Assembly (NCBI GenBank): GCA_937967645.1
Contig: CALBTT010000189.1
Span: forward strand, 1 to 48,709
Source: an uncultured Zoogloea sp.
GTDB lineage: Bacteria; Pseudomonadota; Gammaproteobacteria; Burkholderiales; Rhodocyclaceae
Length of the DNA: 48,709 nucleotides
Reading direction: 5' to 3'
A program made the position numbers and the translations under genes. This document shows, one piece after another, positions 1-8,588 of the stretch. The notes below the pieces were generated by a model, which was given only the letters and a program-made list of their open reading frames with translations, did no database searches and was not told the DNA's origin. The stretch's first letter is position 1. The number at the start of each line of letters is the position of its first letter.

Positions 1-232
1 ACTTGCCGACCCGGATCTTGGGGCCCTGCATGTCGGCCAGGATGCCCACCGGGCGTCCGACCAGCTGGGCCGCCTCACGGATCTGCCGGGCGCGGGCGAT
101 GTGATCCTCGGCCTTGCCGTGGGAGAAGTTCAGGCGCACCACGTCTACGCCGGCCTGAACCAGACGCTCCAGGGTGTTGAGATCGGAGGAGGAGGGGCCG
201 AGGGTGGCGACGATCTTGGTGTGGCGGGACAT
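1..232 (-). CDS. pyk: Pyruvate kinase, N-terminal part (cut by window edge)
   Basis: Pyruvate kinase transfers phosphate from phosphoenolpyruvate to ADP in the last step of glycolysis. Only the first 77 codons are present; the gene runs off the left edge. The start reads MSRHTKIVATLGPSSSD, followed by a VVRLNFSHG segment and GILADMQGPKIRVG. These are the N-terminal strand, the Asn/Ser/His active-site segment and the substrate-loop motif typical of the family. The start is supported by a GGAG Shine-Dalgarno about eight bases upstream on the minus strand. The diguanylate cyclase gene lies upstream in the same direction, 87 bases away, and a shared transcript is possible but not shown. The identity is secure; completeness cannot be judged. 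Confidence 0.93.
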   Translation of the reverse strand, partial: MSRHTKIVATLGPSSSDLNTLERLVQAGVDVVRLNFSHGKAEDHIARARQIREAAQLVGRPVGILADMQGPKIRVGK

Positions 233-319
233 GAGGTCTCCAGGGGTGGATGGGCAATGGGGCCTTGGCGTGGAACTGCGGCATTCTAGGCCAAGCCAGG
301 GCCGAGTGAACGGTGGGGC

Positions 320-2323
320 TCAGGCTTGCTGGCCGGGTCGGCCGCTTTCTGGCGGGGCGCTGGCGGAGGCGGCAGTGCTGCCGTTGCGTCCGGTGGACTT
401 GGCCCGGTACATCACCGCGTCGGCCTGGCGGGCCAGACTGTCCGGGTCGAGGCCGTGGTCCGGGTAGAGGGCGATGCCGATGCTCACCGAGACCCGGCAT
501 TCGCGACCGTCGATCAGGTAGGCGGTGTTGATCGCGCGGCGGATCTTCTCGGCCACGCCGAGGGCCTCGTCCATGGTGCCGATGTCGTGCAACAGGGCCA
601 TGAACTCGTCCCCGCCCTGGCGGGCCAGCAGGTCGCTGGCGCGCAGGCTGTGGCGCATGCGGCGGGCCGCCTCGACGAGCAGCAGGTCGCCGGCGGCATG
701 GCCCAGGGTGTCATTGACCTCCTTGAAGTGGTCCAGGTCCAGGTAGAGCAGGGCGAGCCGGGTGTGATGGCGCTGGGCCATCAGCAGGCTGTCACCCATG
801 CGCTCCATGAAGCGGGTCCGGTTGGCCAGCCCGGTCAGCGGATCATGGGTGGCCAGGAAGCGGATGCGTTCTTCGGCAGCCTTGCGGTCCGAAATGTCGG
901 TCAGGGTGAGGATCACCTCCTGGAGGCGACCGCTGGCGTCCAGGCGGGGGGCGTCGGTGACGATCACGGTGAGGTGGCGCCCGCTGCGGGTCACCAGCGC
1001 CTGTTCGAAGGTGCCCTCCCGACCTTCCCGCAGGCGCTGGGTGAACTGCTGCACACGGGAGGGCTCGTCTGGCCAGAAGCGGGTGAAGGGGGTGCCGATG
1101 AGGGCTTCACCGGGTTCTTCGAGCAGCGCCTGCAGGCGGGGGTTGGCGAAGGAGAAGCGCAGCCCGGCATCCAGGGCGGCGATGCCCTCGAAGGACTGGT
1201 TGACCAGGGTGCTGTAGCGCGCTTCGCTGGCGCGCAGGGAGGCGCCGATCCGGGCCAGCTCGCGTGCTCGGTGGCGGGCCGCGAAGAATGAGGCTGCGAG
1301 CAGGATGAAGAGCCCGCAGATCAGCACGATGGCCCCGCGCTCCAGGTAGCCGGAGACATCTCCCCCGTCATCCGACGGGCTGTCGAAGGTCAGGGTCCAG
1401 ATCCGGCTGTCGAGCTCCAGCTGGGTCCTGTCCTGCAACTGGCCGACGGCCGTGAGCTCCGGGTGGCTGTCGTAAAGCAGGGCTTCGGCCGTGGTGTCAT
1501 GGCCGTCGTAGATGCGCAGCCGTACCTGGGTGTCCGAAGTGTTGACGGTGCCGGTGATCAGGTCACCCATCCGGAACGGGCTGTACACCCAGCCCAGAAG
1601 CGCGCTCTCGCGTTGCGCGGGGGTCTGCAGGCTGGCGCCATTACGGAAGAGCGGGAGATAGAGCAGCACGCCCGCCTGGGGCGCGCTGGCGGTTTCCTGG
1701 ATGAGGCGTACCTTGCCGGACAGCACCGGCAGGCCCAGATCCAGTGATTTCAGCATGGCTTGGCGGCGCACCGGCTCGGCCAGCATGTCGTAGCCGAAGG
1801 CGCGCTGATTGCGCCAGTCGAAGGGTTCGATGAAGGTGATGGCGCTGTACTCGGTGCGCGGTCCGGTGGGATGGACCTGATAGCCGCGAAAGCCTTCTGC
1901 CCGGACGCTCTCCTGGTGGGGGCGCAGCTGGGACGGCCTGATGTAGGCCGCAAAGCCGATGCCCTGGATCCCCGGGTAGAAAGCAGGCAGTTGCAGGGCG
2001 TCCACATACGTCCGCCATTCTTCGCGGGATACGTCGCTGGAGGCACGGAACAGGGCGCGGGCGCCGGTGAGGACCTGCCGGTAGGTCTTGAAGCGTTCCT
2101 CGATCCGCAGGGTGATCTCGGAGGTTCTCAGGATGAAGGCGTCCCGCCGGGCCTGCATGCTGACCTCGTTCAGCCGGTGGATGGCCTGGGTGCCGACCAG
2201 CACGGTCAGGATGGAGACCAGGAGGGTGGGGATCAGCACTGTCCGGGCCCAGCCGTGCTCCGCTCCGCGGCCACTGGCCGGCTGCGGAGGGGGCGATCCT
2301 GGAACGTTTGCGTGAGCGCGCAT
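320..2323 (-). CDS. Membrane diguanylate cyclase with CHASE, PAS and GGDEF domains
   Basis: Predicted to make cyclic di-GMP from two GTP in response to a signal sensed outside the cytoplasm. The 667 residues run as follows: a cytoplasmic tail, a first membrane helix at about 27-48, a periplasmic CHASE-type domain at about 75-325, a second helix at about 329-349, a PAS domain at about 365-480 and a GGDEF domain from about 487 to 645. The catalytic motif GGDEF is intact at 570-574. An RxxD inhibitory site (RASD, 561-564) sits five residues before it, the canonical product-feedback spacing. The C-terminal 25 residues are Ala/Ser/Pro-rich. It is divergent from rfbB across about 245 bases that hold no other gene. 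The CHASE ligand is unknown. Activity is inferred from intact motifs. Confidence 0.9.
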   Translation of the reverse strand: MRAHANVPGSPPPQPASGRGAEHGWARTVLIPTLLVSILTVLVGTQAIHRLNEVSMQARRDAFILRTSEITLRIEERFKTYRQVLTGARALFRASSDVSREEWRTYVDALQLPAFYPGIQGIGFAAYIRPSQLRPHQESVRAEGFRGYQVHPTGPRTEYSAITFIEPFDWRNQRAFGYDMLAEPVRRQAMLKSLDLGLPVLSGKVRLIQETASAPQAGVLLYLPLFRNGASLQTPAQRESALLGWVYSPFRMGDLITGTVNTSDTQVRLRIYDGHDTTAEALLYDSHPELTAVGQLQDRTQLELDSRIWTLTFDSPSDDGGDVSGYLERGAIVLICGLFILLAASFFAARHRARELARIGASLRASEARYSTLVNQSFEGIAALDAGLRFSFANPRLQALLEEPGEALIGTPFTRFWPDEPSRVQQFTQRLREGREGTFEQALVTRSGRHLTVIVTDAPRLDASGRLQEVILTLTDISDRKAAEERIRFLATHDPLTGLANRTRFMERMGDSLLMAQRHHTRLALLYLDLDHFKEVNDTLGHAAGDLLLVEAARRMRHSLRASDLLARQGGDEFMALLHDIGTMDEALGVAEKIRRAINTAYLIDGRECRVSVSIGIALYPDHGLDPDSLARQADAVMYRAKSTGRNGSTAASASAPPESGRPGQQA

Positions 2324-2567
2324 GCAGGCTGTCCCGAGTCTTTTCAGCGTGTCTAACGGCCGTCGGCGGGTGAGTTTGATCCCGATCGTGGAGAATGCCC
2401 GCGTGGTGCCGGTCCAGTGGTCATGCCTGTCGTATAAAATCCAGGCTCCGGCGCGTGGGGGTGACCCTGTCCGGCCAGATCCGGGTGCCGCAAGTCTGCA
2501 CCTTGGCCCGGAGCTGTTTCGAACTTTTTTGTACGCGCATACAGATTCCGATTTTCAGAGGACTCCC

Positions 2568-3629
2568 ATGATTCTCGTAACCGGCGGAGCCGGCTTCATT
2601 GGCGCTAATTTTGTACTCGACTGGCTGCGCGCAAGCGACGAGCCGGTGGTCAACCTGGATGCCCTGACCTACGCGGGCAACCTGGAGAACCTGGCCTCGC
2701 TGGCGGGCGATCCGCGCCATATCTTCGTGCAGGGCGACATCTGCGACCGGGACCTGATCGACCGGCTGCTGGCCGAGCACCGCCCCCGCGCCCTGGTGCA
2801 CTTTGCCGCCGAGAGCCACGTGGACCGCTCCATCCATGGCCCGGGCGACTTCATCTGCACCAACGTCAATGGCACCTTCACCCTGCTCGAAGCCGCCCGC
2901 GCTTACTGGAGCAGCCTGGAGGGTGCCGACAAGGCCGGCTTCCGCTTCCACCATGTGAGCACCGACGAGGTGTACGGTTCCCTGGGGCCCACCGATCCGG
3001 CCTTCACCGAGACCAAGACCTACGAGCCGAACAGCCCGTACTCGGCTAGCAAGGCCGCTTCCGACCACCTGGTGCGGGCCTGGCACCACACCTACGGGCT
3101 GCCGGTGACCACTAGCAACTGCTCCAACAACTACGGCCCCTACCACTTCCCCGAGAAGCTCATCCCCCTGATGATCGCCAACGCCCTGGCCGGCAAGCCG
3201 TTGCCGGTGTACGGCGACGGCATGCAGATCCGCGACTGGCTGTACGTCACCGATCACTGCAGCGCCATCCGCGCGATCCTCGACAAGGGCACCCCGGGCG
3301 AGGTGTACAACGTGGGCGGCTGGAACGAGAAGCCCAACATCGACATCGTGCACACCCTGTGCGCCCTGCTCGACGAGCTGCGGCCCGACCCCGCCGGCAG
3401 CTACACCCGCCTGATCACCTACGTCACCGACCGCCCCGGGCACGACCGCCGCTATGCCATCGACGCCCGCAAGATCGAGCGCGAACTCGGCTGGCGGCCC
3501 GCCGAGACCTTCGAGACCGGCATCCGCAAGACCGTCGAGTGGTATCTCGCCAACCAGGAGTGGGTCGCCCATGTGCAGAGCGGCGCCTACCGGGAGTGGG
3601 TCGAGAAGAACTACGCCGAGCGCGCCTGA
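2568..3629 (+). CDS. rfbB: dTDP-glucose 4,6-dehydratase
   Basis: Second step of dTDP-L-rhamnose synthesis: converts dTDP-glucose to dTDP-4-keto-6-deoxyglucose with a bound NAD. The chosen start gives 353 residues, the family's usual length, and opens with MILVTGGAGFIGANF, the Rossmann GxxGxxG motif at residues 6-12. The in-frame extension further upstream lacks family similarity. An AGAGGA Shine-Dalgarno lies five to six bases before the ATG. STDEVYG and the YSASKAASDH catalytic YxxxK are present. A TATAAAAT at 2433-2440 is a possible -10, but I see no good -35 for it. First gene of rfbBDAC; rfbD follows after 11 bases. The product feeds lipopolysaccharide or exopolysaccharide rhamnose. Confidence 0.96.
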   Translation: MILVTGGAGFIGANFVLDWLRASDEPVVNLDALTYAGNLENLASLAGDPRHIFVQGDICDRDLIDRLLAEHRPRALVHFAAESHVDRSIHGPGDFICTNVNGTFTLLEAARAYWSSLEGADKAGFRFHHVSTDEVYGSLGPTDPAFTETKTYEPNSPYSASKAASDHLVRAWHHTYGLPVTTSNCSNNYGPYHFPEKLIPLMIANALAGKPLPVYGDGMQIRDWLYVTDHCSAIRAILDKGTPGEVYNVGGWNEKPNIDIVHTLCALLDELRPDPAGSYTRLITYVTDRPGHDRRYAIDARKIERELGWRPAETFETGIRKTVEWYLANQEWVAHVQSGAYREWVEKNYAERA

Positions 3630-3640
3630 GGAGCCCCGCC

Positions 3641-4534
3641 ATGAAGATCCTCCTCTTCGGCAAGAACGGCCAGGTCGGCTGGGAGCTGCAGCGCAGCCTC
3701 GCCCCCCTGGGCGAGCTCGTCGCGCTGGACCATGACGGCGCCCCCGGGCTCTCCGGCAACTTTGCTGACCCCGACAGCCTGGCCGCCACCGTGCGCAGCG
3801 TCGCCCCCGACCTCATCGTCAATGCGGCGGCCCACACCGCCGTGGACAAGGCCGAGAGCGAAGCCGACTTCGCCCGCGCCCTCAACGCCCTGGCCCCCGG
3901 CGTGCTGGCCCGCGAGGCGGCCGCCTCGGGGGCGCTGCTCGTGCATTACTCCACCGACTACGTCTTTGACGGCAGCGGCGACGCCCCGCGGGACGAAGCC
4001 GCCCCCACCGGGCCCCTCTCCGTGTATGGCCGCACCAAGCTCGAAGGCGAACAGCTGATCCGCGACAGCGGCTGCCGTCACCTCATCTTCCGCACCAGCT
4101 GGGTGTATGCGGCCCGCGGCGGCAACTTCGCCAAGACCATGCTCAAGCTCGCCGCCGAGCGGGACGCCCTGACCATCATCAACGACCAGCACGGCGCCCC
4201 CACCGGCGCCGACCTGCTGGCCGACATCACCGCCCATGCGGTGCGCCAGACCCTCGCCCGGCCCGAGCTGGCGGGCTTGTACCACCTGGTCGCCGGTGGC
4301 GAGACCACCTGGTACGACTACGCCCGCCACGTCATCGAGCATGCCCGGGCCCGTGGCCTGCCCGTCAAGGTCGCCCCCGAGGCCATCCGTCCCGTGCCGA
4401 CCAGCGCCTTCCCGACGCCGGCGGCCCGCCCGCTCAACTCGCGCCTGGCCACGGGCAAGCTGCAGCACGCCTTCGGCCTTGTGCCGCCGCCGTGGCAGAG
4501 CGGGGTGAACCGGATGCTGGAAGAGATCATCTGA
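3641..4534 (+). CDS. rfbD: dTDP-4-dehydrorhamnose reductase
   Basis: Last step of dTDP-L-rhamnose synthesis: reduces the 4-keto group of dTDP-4-keto-L-rhamnose using NAD(P)H. The protein is 297 residues, normal for RmlD. It begins MKILLFGKNGQVGWEL (nucleotide-binding GxxGxxG), has NAAAHTAVDKAE, STDYVFDG and the catalytic YGRTK (YxxxK). The start ATG is preceded by GAGGAG, which overlaps the end of rfbB, and the spacing of 11 bases to the rfbB stop indicates co-transcription. Codon use matches its neighbours. The longer in-frame extension upstream overlaps rfbB and was rejected. Confidence 0.96.
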   Translation: MKILLFGKNGQVGWELQRSLAPLGELVALDHDGAPGLSGNFADPDSLAATVRSVAPDLIVNAAAHTAVDKAESEADFARALNALAPGVLAREAAASGALLVHYSTDYVFDGSGDAPRDEAAPTGPLSVYGRTKLEGEQLIRDSGCRHLIFRTSWVYAARGGNFAKTMLKLAAERDALTIINDQHGAPTGADLLADITAHAVRQTLARPELAGLYHLVAGGETTWYDYARHVIEHARARGLPVKVAPEAIRPVPTSAFPTPAARPLNSRLATGKLQHAFGLVPPPWQSGVNRMLEEII

Positions 4535-4568
4535 TGCGCCCAACGCTCGGCTCCAGCCCAGCGCATAC

Positions 4569-4586
4569 GGGCGACTGAAGTCGCCC
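4569..4586. repeat. Single REP-like palindrome between rfbD and rfbA
   Basis: A perfect 8-bp inverted repeat, GGGCGACT-GA-AGTCGCCC, lies inside the rfbBDAC operon. It has the same layout as the arms of the inverted pair at 23105-23173, with paired substitutions in the stem (G:C to A:T), and it ends in TTAC, so the other strand reads GTAA before the stem. A GTAR head before a palindrome is the mark of REP sequences mobilised by RAYT transposases. It may stabilise or trim the mRNA between rfbD and rfbA. No RAYT gene is in the window. Confidence 0.6.
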
Positions 4587-4609
4587 TTACTCTGAAAGAG
4601 GTTGTGAAC

Positions 4610-5491
4610 ATGCAACGCAAAGGCATCATCCTCGCCGGCGGCTCCGGCACCCGGCTGCACCCGGCCACCCTGGCCGTCTCCAAGCAGCTCATCCCGGTGT
4701 ACGACAAGCCGATGATCTACTACCCGCTCAGCACCCTCATGCTGGCGGGCATCCGCGACATCCTGATCATCTCCACCCCGCAGGACACGCCGCGCTTCCA
4801 GCAGCTGCTGGGCGACGGCGCCCAGTGGGGCCTCAACCTGCAATATGCCGTGCAGCCCAGCCCGGACGGCCTGGCCCAGGCCTTCGTGATCGGCGCCGAC
4901 TTCGTCGGCAGTGGCCCCAGCGCCCTGGTCCTCGGGGACAACCTGTTCTACGGCCACGACTTTGCCGGGGATCTGCGCGAGGCGGGCAAGAAGACCGACG
5001 GTGCCACCGTCTTCGCCTACCCGGTGCATGACCCCGAACGCTACGGTGTGGTCGAGTTCGACGATGCCGGCCGCGCGATCAGCCTCGAAGAGAAGCCCAA
5101 GGTTCCGAAGAGCCGTTATGCCGTGACCGGCCTCTACTTCTACGACAACCGGGTCGTGGATATCGCCCGCAACCTCAAGCCCGGTCCGCGGGGCGAACTC
5201 GAGATCACCGACGTCAACCGCCAGTACCTGGAGTGGGATGCCCTGGACGTGCAGGTCATGGGCCGCGGCCACGCCTGGCTCGATACCGGCACCCACGAGA
5301 GCCTGCTCGAAGCCGGCCTGTTCATCCAGACCATCGAGAAGCGTCAGGGCCTCAAGATCGCCTGCCCCGAGGAGATCGCCTGGCGCGCCGGCTGGATCGA
5401 CGCGGCCCAGCTGCAGAAGCTTGCCGCGCCCTTGTCCAAGAACGGCTACGGCCAATACCTCACGCGTATCCTCGAAGAGAAGGTGTTCTGA
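4610..5491 (+). CDS. rfbA: Glucose-1-phosphate thymidylyltransferase
   Basis: First committed step of dTDP-L-rhamnose synthesis: joins dTTP and glucose-1-phosphate to give dTDP-glucose and pyrophosphate. The 293 residues open MQRKGIILAGGSGTRLHP, the nucleotidyltransferase signature GGxGTRL. The protein also has KQLIPVYDKPMIYYPL and EEKPKVPKSRYAVTGLYFYD, both hallmark RmlA segments. The ATG at 4610 is preferred over an in-frame GTG two codons earlier because AGAGG then sits eight bases upstream. It follows rfbD after 75 bases holding a REP-like palindrome and overlaps rfbC by one base, so rfbA and rfbC are translationally coupled. Confidence 0.96.
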   Translation: MQRKGIILAGGSGTRLHPATLAVSKQLIPVYDKPMIYYPLSTLMLAGIRDILIISTPQDTPRFQQLLGDGAQWGLNLQYAVQPSPDGLAQAFVIGADFVGSGPSALVLGDNLFYGHDFAGDLREAGKKTDGATVFAYPVHDPERYGVVEFDDAGRAISLEEKPKVPKSRYAVTGLYFYDNRVVDIARNLKPGPRGELEITDVNRQYLEWDALDVQVMGRGHAWLDTGTHESLLEAGLFIQTIEKRQGLKIACPEEIAWRAGWIDAAQLQKLAAPLSKNGYGQYLTRILEEKVF

Positions 5492-6036
5492 TGAAAGTCA
5501 CTCCGACCACGCTCCCCGGCCTGCTGATCCTGGAGCCGAAGGTCTTCGGAGACAGCCGCGGTTTCTTCATGGAGAGCTTCAATGCGCGGACTTTCCGCGA
5601 GCTCACCGGGCTGGACGTGGACTTCGTGCAGGACAACCACTCCCGCTCCGGCAAGGGCGTGCTGCGCGGCCTGCACTACCAGATCCAGCAGGCCCAGGGC
5701 AAGTTGGTGCGGGTGGTGCGCGGCAGCGTCTTCGACGTGGCGGTGGACCTGCGCAGGGGCTCGCCGACCTTCGGCCAGTGGGAAGGGGTCGAGCTGAGCG
5801 AGGAGAACCAGCGCCAGCTGTGGATTCCGCCGGGTTTCGCGCACGGCTTCCTGGTGACCAGCGATAGCGCCGACTTCCTCTACAAGACCACCGACTACTA
5901 TGCGCCCGAGCACGAGCGCAGCCTGCTGTGGAACGACCCGGCGGTTGGGGTGGCGTGGCCGCTGGAGGGTGAGCCCTTGCTGTCCGCCAAGGATGTGGCG
6001 GGTAAGGGGCTGGCCGAGTGCGAGACCTTCGCCTGA
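5491..6036 (+). CDS. rfbC: dTDP-4-dehydrorhamnose 3,5-epimerase
   Basis: Third step of dTDP-L-rhamnose synthesis: epimerises C3 and C5 of the 4-keto sugar. It is 181 residues, the standard RmlC length. The cupin-fold signatures are visible: FFMESFN near residue 27, QDNHSRSGKGVLRGLHYQ with the catalytic His, IPPGFAHGFLV, and YKTTDYYAPEHE. The start codon shares its A with the rfbA stop (TGATG). It closes the rhamnose operon; a candidate promoter for wecB lies in the 99-base gap that follows. Confidence 0.96.
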   Translation: MKVTPTTLPGLLILEPKVFGDSRGFFMESFNARTFRELTGLDVDFVQDNHSRSGKGVLRGLHYQIQQAQGKLVRVVRGSVFDVAVDLRRGSPTFGQWEGVELSEENQRQLWIPPGFAHGFLVTSDSADFLYKTTDYYAPEHERSLLWNDPAVGVAWPLEGEPLLSAKDVAGKGLAECETFA

Positions 6037-6073
6037 ACTGCCGGAAAGCTTTGGCAGCCTGACAATTATTTCT

Positions 6074-6103
6074 TTGTTGGTGTCATGAAGCCCGCGCGAT
6101 AAT
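6074..6103 (+). promoter_or_regulatory. Candidate sigma70 promoter for wecB
   Basis: TTGTTG at 6074-6079 and GATAAT at 6098-6103 are separated by 18 bases. The -10 is followed by GCGCGCC, the same GC-rich run that follows the tRNATyr promoter at 48389. Transcription would start near 6110, about 25 bases before the wecB ATG. It is read by eye; wecB may also be reached by read-through from rfbC. Confidence 0.45.
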
Positions 6104-6135
6104 GCGCGCCTGTCATTCCGCCCGTGGAGTTCCGC

Positions 6136-7245
6136 ATGTCCCGTTCGCTCATTTACCTCGTTGCCGGCGCCCGCCCCAACTTCATGAAGATCGCGCCCAT
6201 CGTGCGCGCCCTGCAGGCACGGGCCGACCGCTTCGAGTACCGGATCATCCACACCGGCCAGCACTACGACCGGGAGATGAGCGACGTGTTTTTCGACGAG
6301 CTGGGCATTCCCAAGCCCGACTACCACCTCGAGGCCGGTGGTGGCAGCCATGCCACCCAGACCGCCAAGATCATGGTGGCCTTCGAGGAGATCTGCCAGA
6401 AGGCCCGCCCGGACTGCGTGCTGGTGGTGGGGGACGTGAACTCCACCCTGGCCTGCTCCATCGACGCCAAGAAGCTCGACATTCCGGTCGCCCACGTGGA
6501 GGCCGGCCTGCGCAGCGGCGACATGCGCATGCCCGAGGAGATCAACCGCCTGGTCACCGACAGCATCTCCGACTGGTTCTTCTGCACCGAGCCGGCAGGC
6601 GTGGACAACCTGCTGAAGGAAGGCAAGCGCCAGGACGCCGTCTTCCACGTGGGCCACGTGATGGTGGACAACCTGCTCTACCAGCGCGACAAGCTCGACG
6701 CCTCCGACAAGGCCGGCATGGAGACCGAGGCCCTGAAGGCGAAGTACCCGAAGTACGGCGTGGTGACCCTGCATCGTCCCTCCAACGTGGACGACGAGGC
6801 CAACCTGCGCGGCATCGCCGGCGCCCTCAAGCAGATCGCGGTGGACCTGCCGCTGATCTTCCCGGTGCACCCGCGCACCCGCGGCAATCTGGAGAAATTC
6901 GGCCTCGACCTGGGCCCCAACGTGGTGCTGACCAAGCCCCAGTCCTACATGGAGTTCCTGAACCTGTGGAAGGACGCGGCCCTGATCATGACCGACAGTG
7001 GCGGCCTGCAGGAGGAGACCACCGCCCTCGGCATTCCCTGCCTGACGCTGCGCGAGAACACCGAGCGTCCGGTCACCCTGGATGAAGGCAGCAACGTGCT
7101 GGTGGGGACCGATCCGGCTCGCATCCTGGAAGAGGCCGCCAAGGTGCTGGCCGGCCAGGGCAAGCAGGGGCGTCGCCCGGCCCTGTGGGACGGCAAGGCT
7201 GCCGAGCGCATCGTGGCCGACCTGGACCGGCTGCTGCCGGCCTGA
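6136..7245 (+). CDS. wecB: UDP-N-acetylglucosamine 2-epimerase (non-hydrolysing type)
   Basis: Interconverts UDP-GlcNAc and UDP-ManNAc, supplying ManNAc-derived sugars for surface polysaccharide. The 369-residue length fits the family. Visible motifs are VAGARPNFMKIAPIVRAL at the N terminus, HTGQHYD, VVGDVNSTLA, HVEAGLRSGDMRMPEEINR, TLHRPSNVD, and a C-terminal DSGGLQEE with LTLRENTERP. The ATG at 6136 is chosen because GGAG ends six to seven bases before it; an in-frame GTG lies four codons earlier. It follows the rhamnose genes, so a shared role in O-antigen or capsule precursor supply is a reasonable inference. It ends 20 bases before a bidirectional terminator. Confidence 0.93.
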   Translation: MSRSLIYLVAGARPNFMKIAPIVRALQARADRFEYRIIHTGQHYDREMSDVFFDELGIPKPDYHLEAGGGSHATQTAKIMVAFEEICQKARPDCVLVVGDVNSTLACSIDAKKLDIPVAHVEAGLRSGDMRMPEEINRLVTDSISDWFFCTEPAGVDNLLKEGKRQDAVFHVGHVMVDNLLYQRDKLDASDKAGMETEALKAKYPKYGVVTLHRPSNVDDEANLRGIAGALKQIAVDLPLIFPVHPRTRGNLEKFGLDLGPNVVLTKPQSYMEFLNLWKDAALIMTDSGGLQEETTALGIPCLTLRENTERPVTLDEGSNVLVGTDPARILEEAAKVLAGQGKQGRRPALWDGKAAERIVADLDRLLPA

Positions 7246-7264
7246 TAGCAGGCAGGGCCCCATG

Positions 7265-7293
7265 AAAAAAGCCGCTCGATGAGCGGCTTTTTT
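7265..7293. terminator. Bidirectional intrinsic terminator between wecB and ftsY
   Basis: AAAAAA-GCCGCTC-GAT-GAGCGGC-TTTTTT: a 7-bp GC stem with a three-base loop flanked by six A and six T, so it works in both directions. It separates the convergent genes wecB (plus) and ftsY (minus). Confidence 0.92.
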
Positions 7294-7317
7294 ATTACAT
7301 CGGCGGCGCCGTGGCGA

Positions 7318-8427
7318 TCAGGTCTTGTCCTCGCCATTGCCCCCCAGCGGGGTGAACAAGGCGTCCACGAACTCCTTCGCCCGGAACACCTGCAGGTCGT
7401 CGATCTGCTCGCCGACGCCGATGAAGCGCAGGGGCTTGGGGCACTGGCGGGCGATGGCGGCCACCACGCCGCCCTTGGCGGTGCCGTCCAGCTTGGTGAC
7501 CACCAGGCCGGTGACGCCGATGGCGGCATCGAAGGCCTTGACCTGCTGCAGGGCGTTCTGGCCGATGTTGGCGTCCAGCACCAGCAGCACCTCATGGGGG
7601 CCGGAGGGTTCCGCCTTCTGGATCACCCGGCGGACCTTGGCGATCTCTTCCATCAGGTGCAGCTGGGTTGGCAGGCGGCCGGCCGTGTCGGCCAGCACGA
7701 TGTCGATGTTGCGGGCACGGGCGGCGCTGATCGCGTCGAACACCACTGCCGCGGGGTCGCCGGACTCCTGGGCGATCACCGCCACCCCGTTGCGCTCGCC
7801 CCAGGTCATCAGCTGCTCGCGGGCGGCGGCGCGGAAGGTGTCGCCGGCGGCCAGCAGCACGCTCTTGCCTTCGTTCTGGAAGTGCTTGGCCAGCTTGCCG
7901 ATGGAGGTCGTCTTGCCGGAGCCGTTGATGCCCGCGATCATGATGATGTAGGGCTTGTGGCTGCTGATCTCCAGTGGCTGCTCGAGGGGCGAGAGGATGC
8001 CCAGCAGGCCTTCGGCCAGGGCGCCCTGGAGCTGGTCGGCGGTCTCCAGCTTGTCACGCTTCCAGCGCAGGCGCAGTTCCTTGAGCAGGTGCTGGGTGGC
8101 TTCGACGCCACAGTCCGCCATCAGCAGGGTGGTCTCCAGCTCTTCGAGGAGTTCTTCATCGATCTTGCGGCGGGAGAACAGGCTGGTCAGGCCGCCCAGA
8201 CCGCCGCCGATCTGTTCGCGGGTGCGGGACAGGCCGGCCCGCAGGCGGTCCATCCAGGAGCGCTTCTTTTCGGGCTCGGGGGCTGCAGCAGCGGCCACCG
8301 GGGTGCTTGGAGCCGGCGCAGGTGCAGCGGTTGCTGCGGGCGCGACGGGCTGGGGCGCCTCGACGGCCTTGGCCTCGGGCGCCGGCGTTTCGCCGGGTTT
8401 GAGGGCTTTCTTCAGGAAACCAAACAT
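7318..8427 (-). CDS. ftsY: Signal recognition particle receptor FtsY
   Basis: Membrane-associated GTPase that docks the SRP-ribosome complex and hands nascent membrane proteins to SecYEG. The 369 residues contain an Ala/Pro-rich N-terminal acidic-type linker (about 10-55), the N domain helices (about 60-155) and the NG GTPase. The GTPase motifs are GINGSGKTT (G1), DTFRAAA (G2), DTAGR (G3) and TKLDGTAKGG (G4). It ends with the RFIGVGEQIDDLQ closing motif of the SRP GTPase family. It begins MFGFLKK, a membrane-binding start. It is divergent from the M16 peptidase pair and shares its downstream terminator with wecB. In many beta- and gammaproteobacteria ftsY and rsmD are neighbours, as here with the peptidases between. 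Confidence 0.97.
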   Translation of the reverse strand: MFGFLKKALKPGETPAPEAKAVEAPQPVAPAATAAPAPAPSTPVAAAAAPEPEKKRSWMDRLRAGLSRTREQIGGGLGGLTSLFSRRKIDEELLEELETTLLMADCGVEATQHLLKELRLRWKRDKLETADQLQGALAEGLLGILSPLEQPLEISSHKPYIIMIAGINGSGKTTSIGKLAKHFQNEGKSVLLAAGDTFRAAAREQLMTWGERNGVAVIAQESGDPAAVVFDAISAARARNIDIVLADTAGRLPTQLHLMEEIAKVRRVIQKAEPSGPHEVLLVLDANIGQNALQQVKAFDAAIGVTGLVVTKLDGTAKGGVVAAIARQCPKPLRFIGVGEQIDDLQVFRAKEFVDALFTPLGGNGEDKT

Positions 8428-8493
8428 GGAGTGGCGAGTCTGAGTGTGGGTCTATCGGGACGGGCCGGGAGCGCAATCGCCCGCCTTGCCCGG

Positions 8494-8523
8494 TTGGCCG
8501 GGCCGCCGGAATGCCGCTATGAT
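8494..8523 (+). promoter_or_regulatory. Candidate promoter for the M16 peptidase operon
   Basis: TTGGCC at 8494-8499 and TATGAT at 8518-8523 are 18 bases apart, and the -10 is followed by GCCGCGCC. The first ATG is 66 bases downstream of the -10. The -35 is weak (three of six), so this is a candidate only. Confidence 0.35.
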
Positions 8524-8588
8524 GCCGCGCCACATGCCGGCCGGTGGCCACCATTCCTGAATTTTACCAGATGCTTCAAGAGCCTATG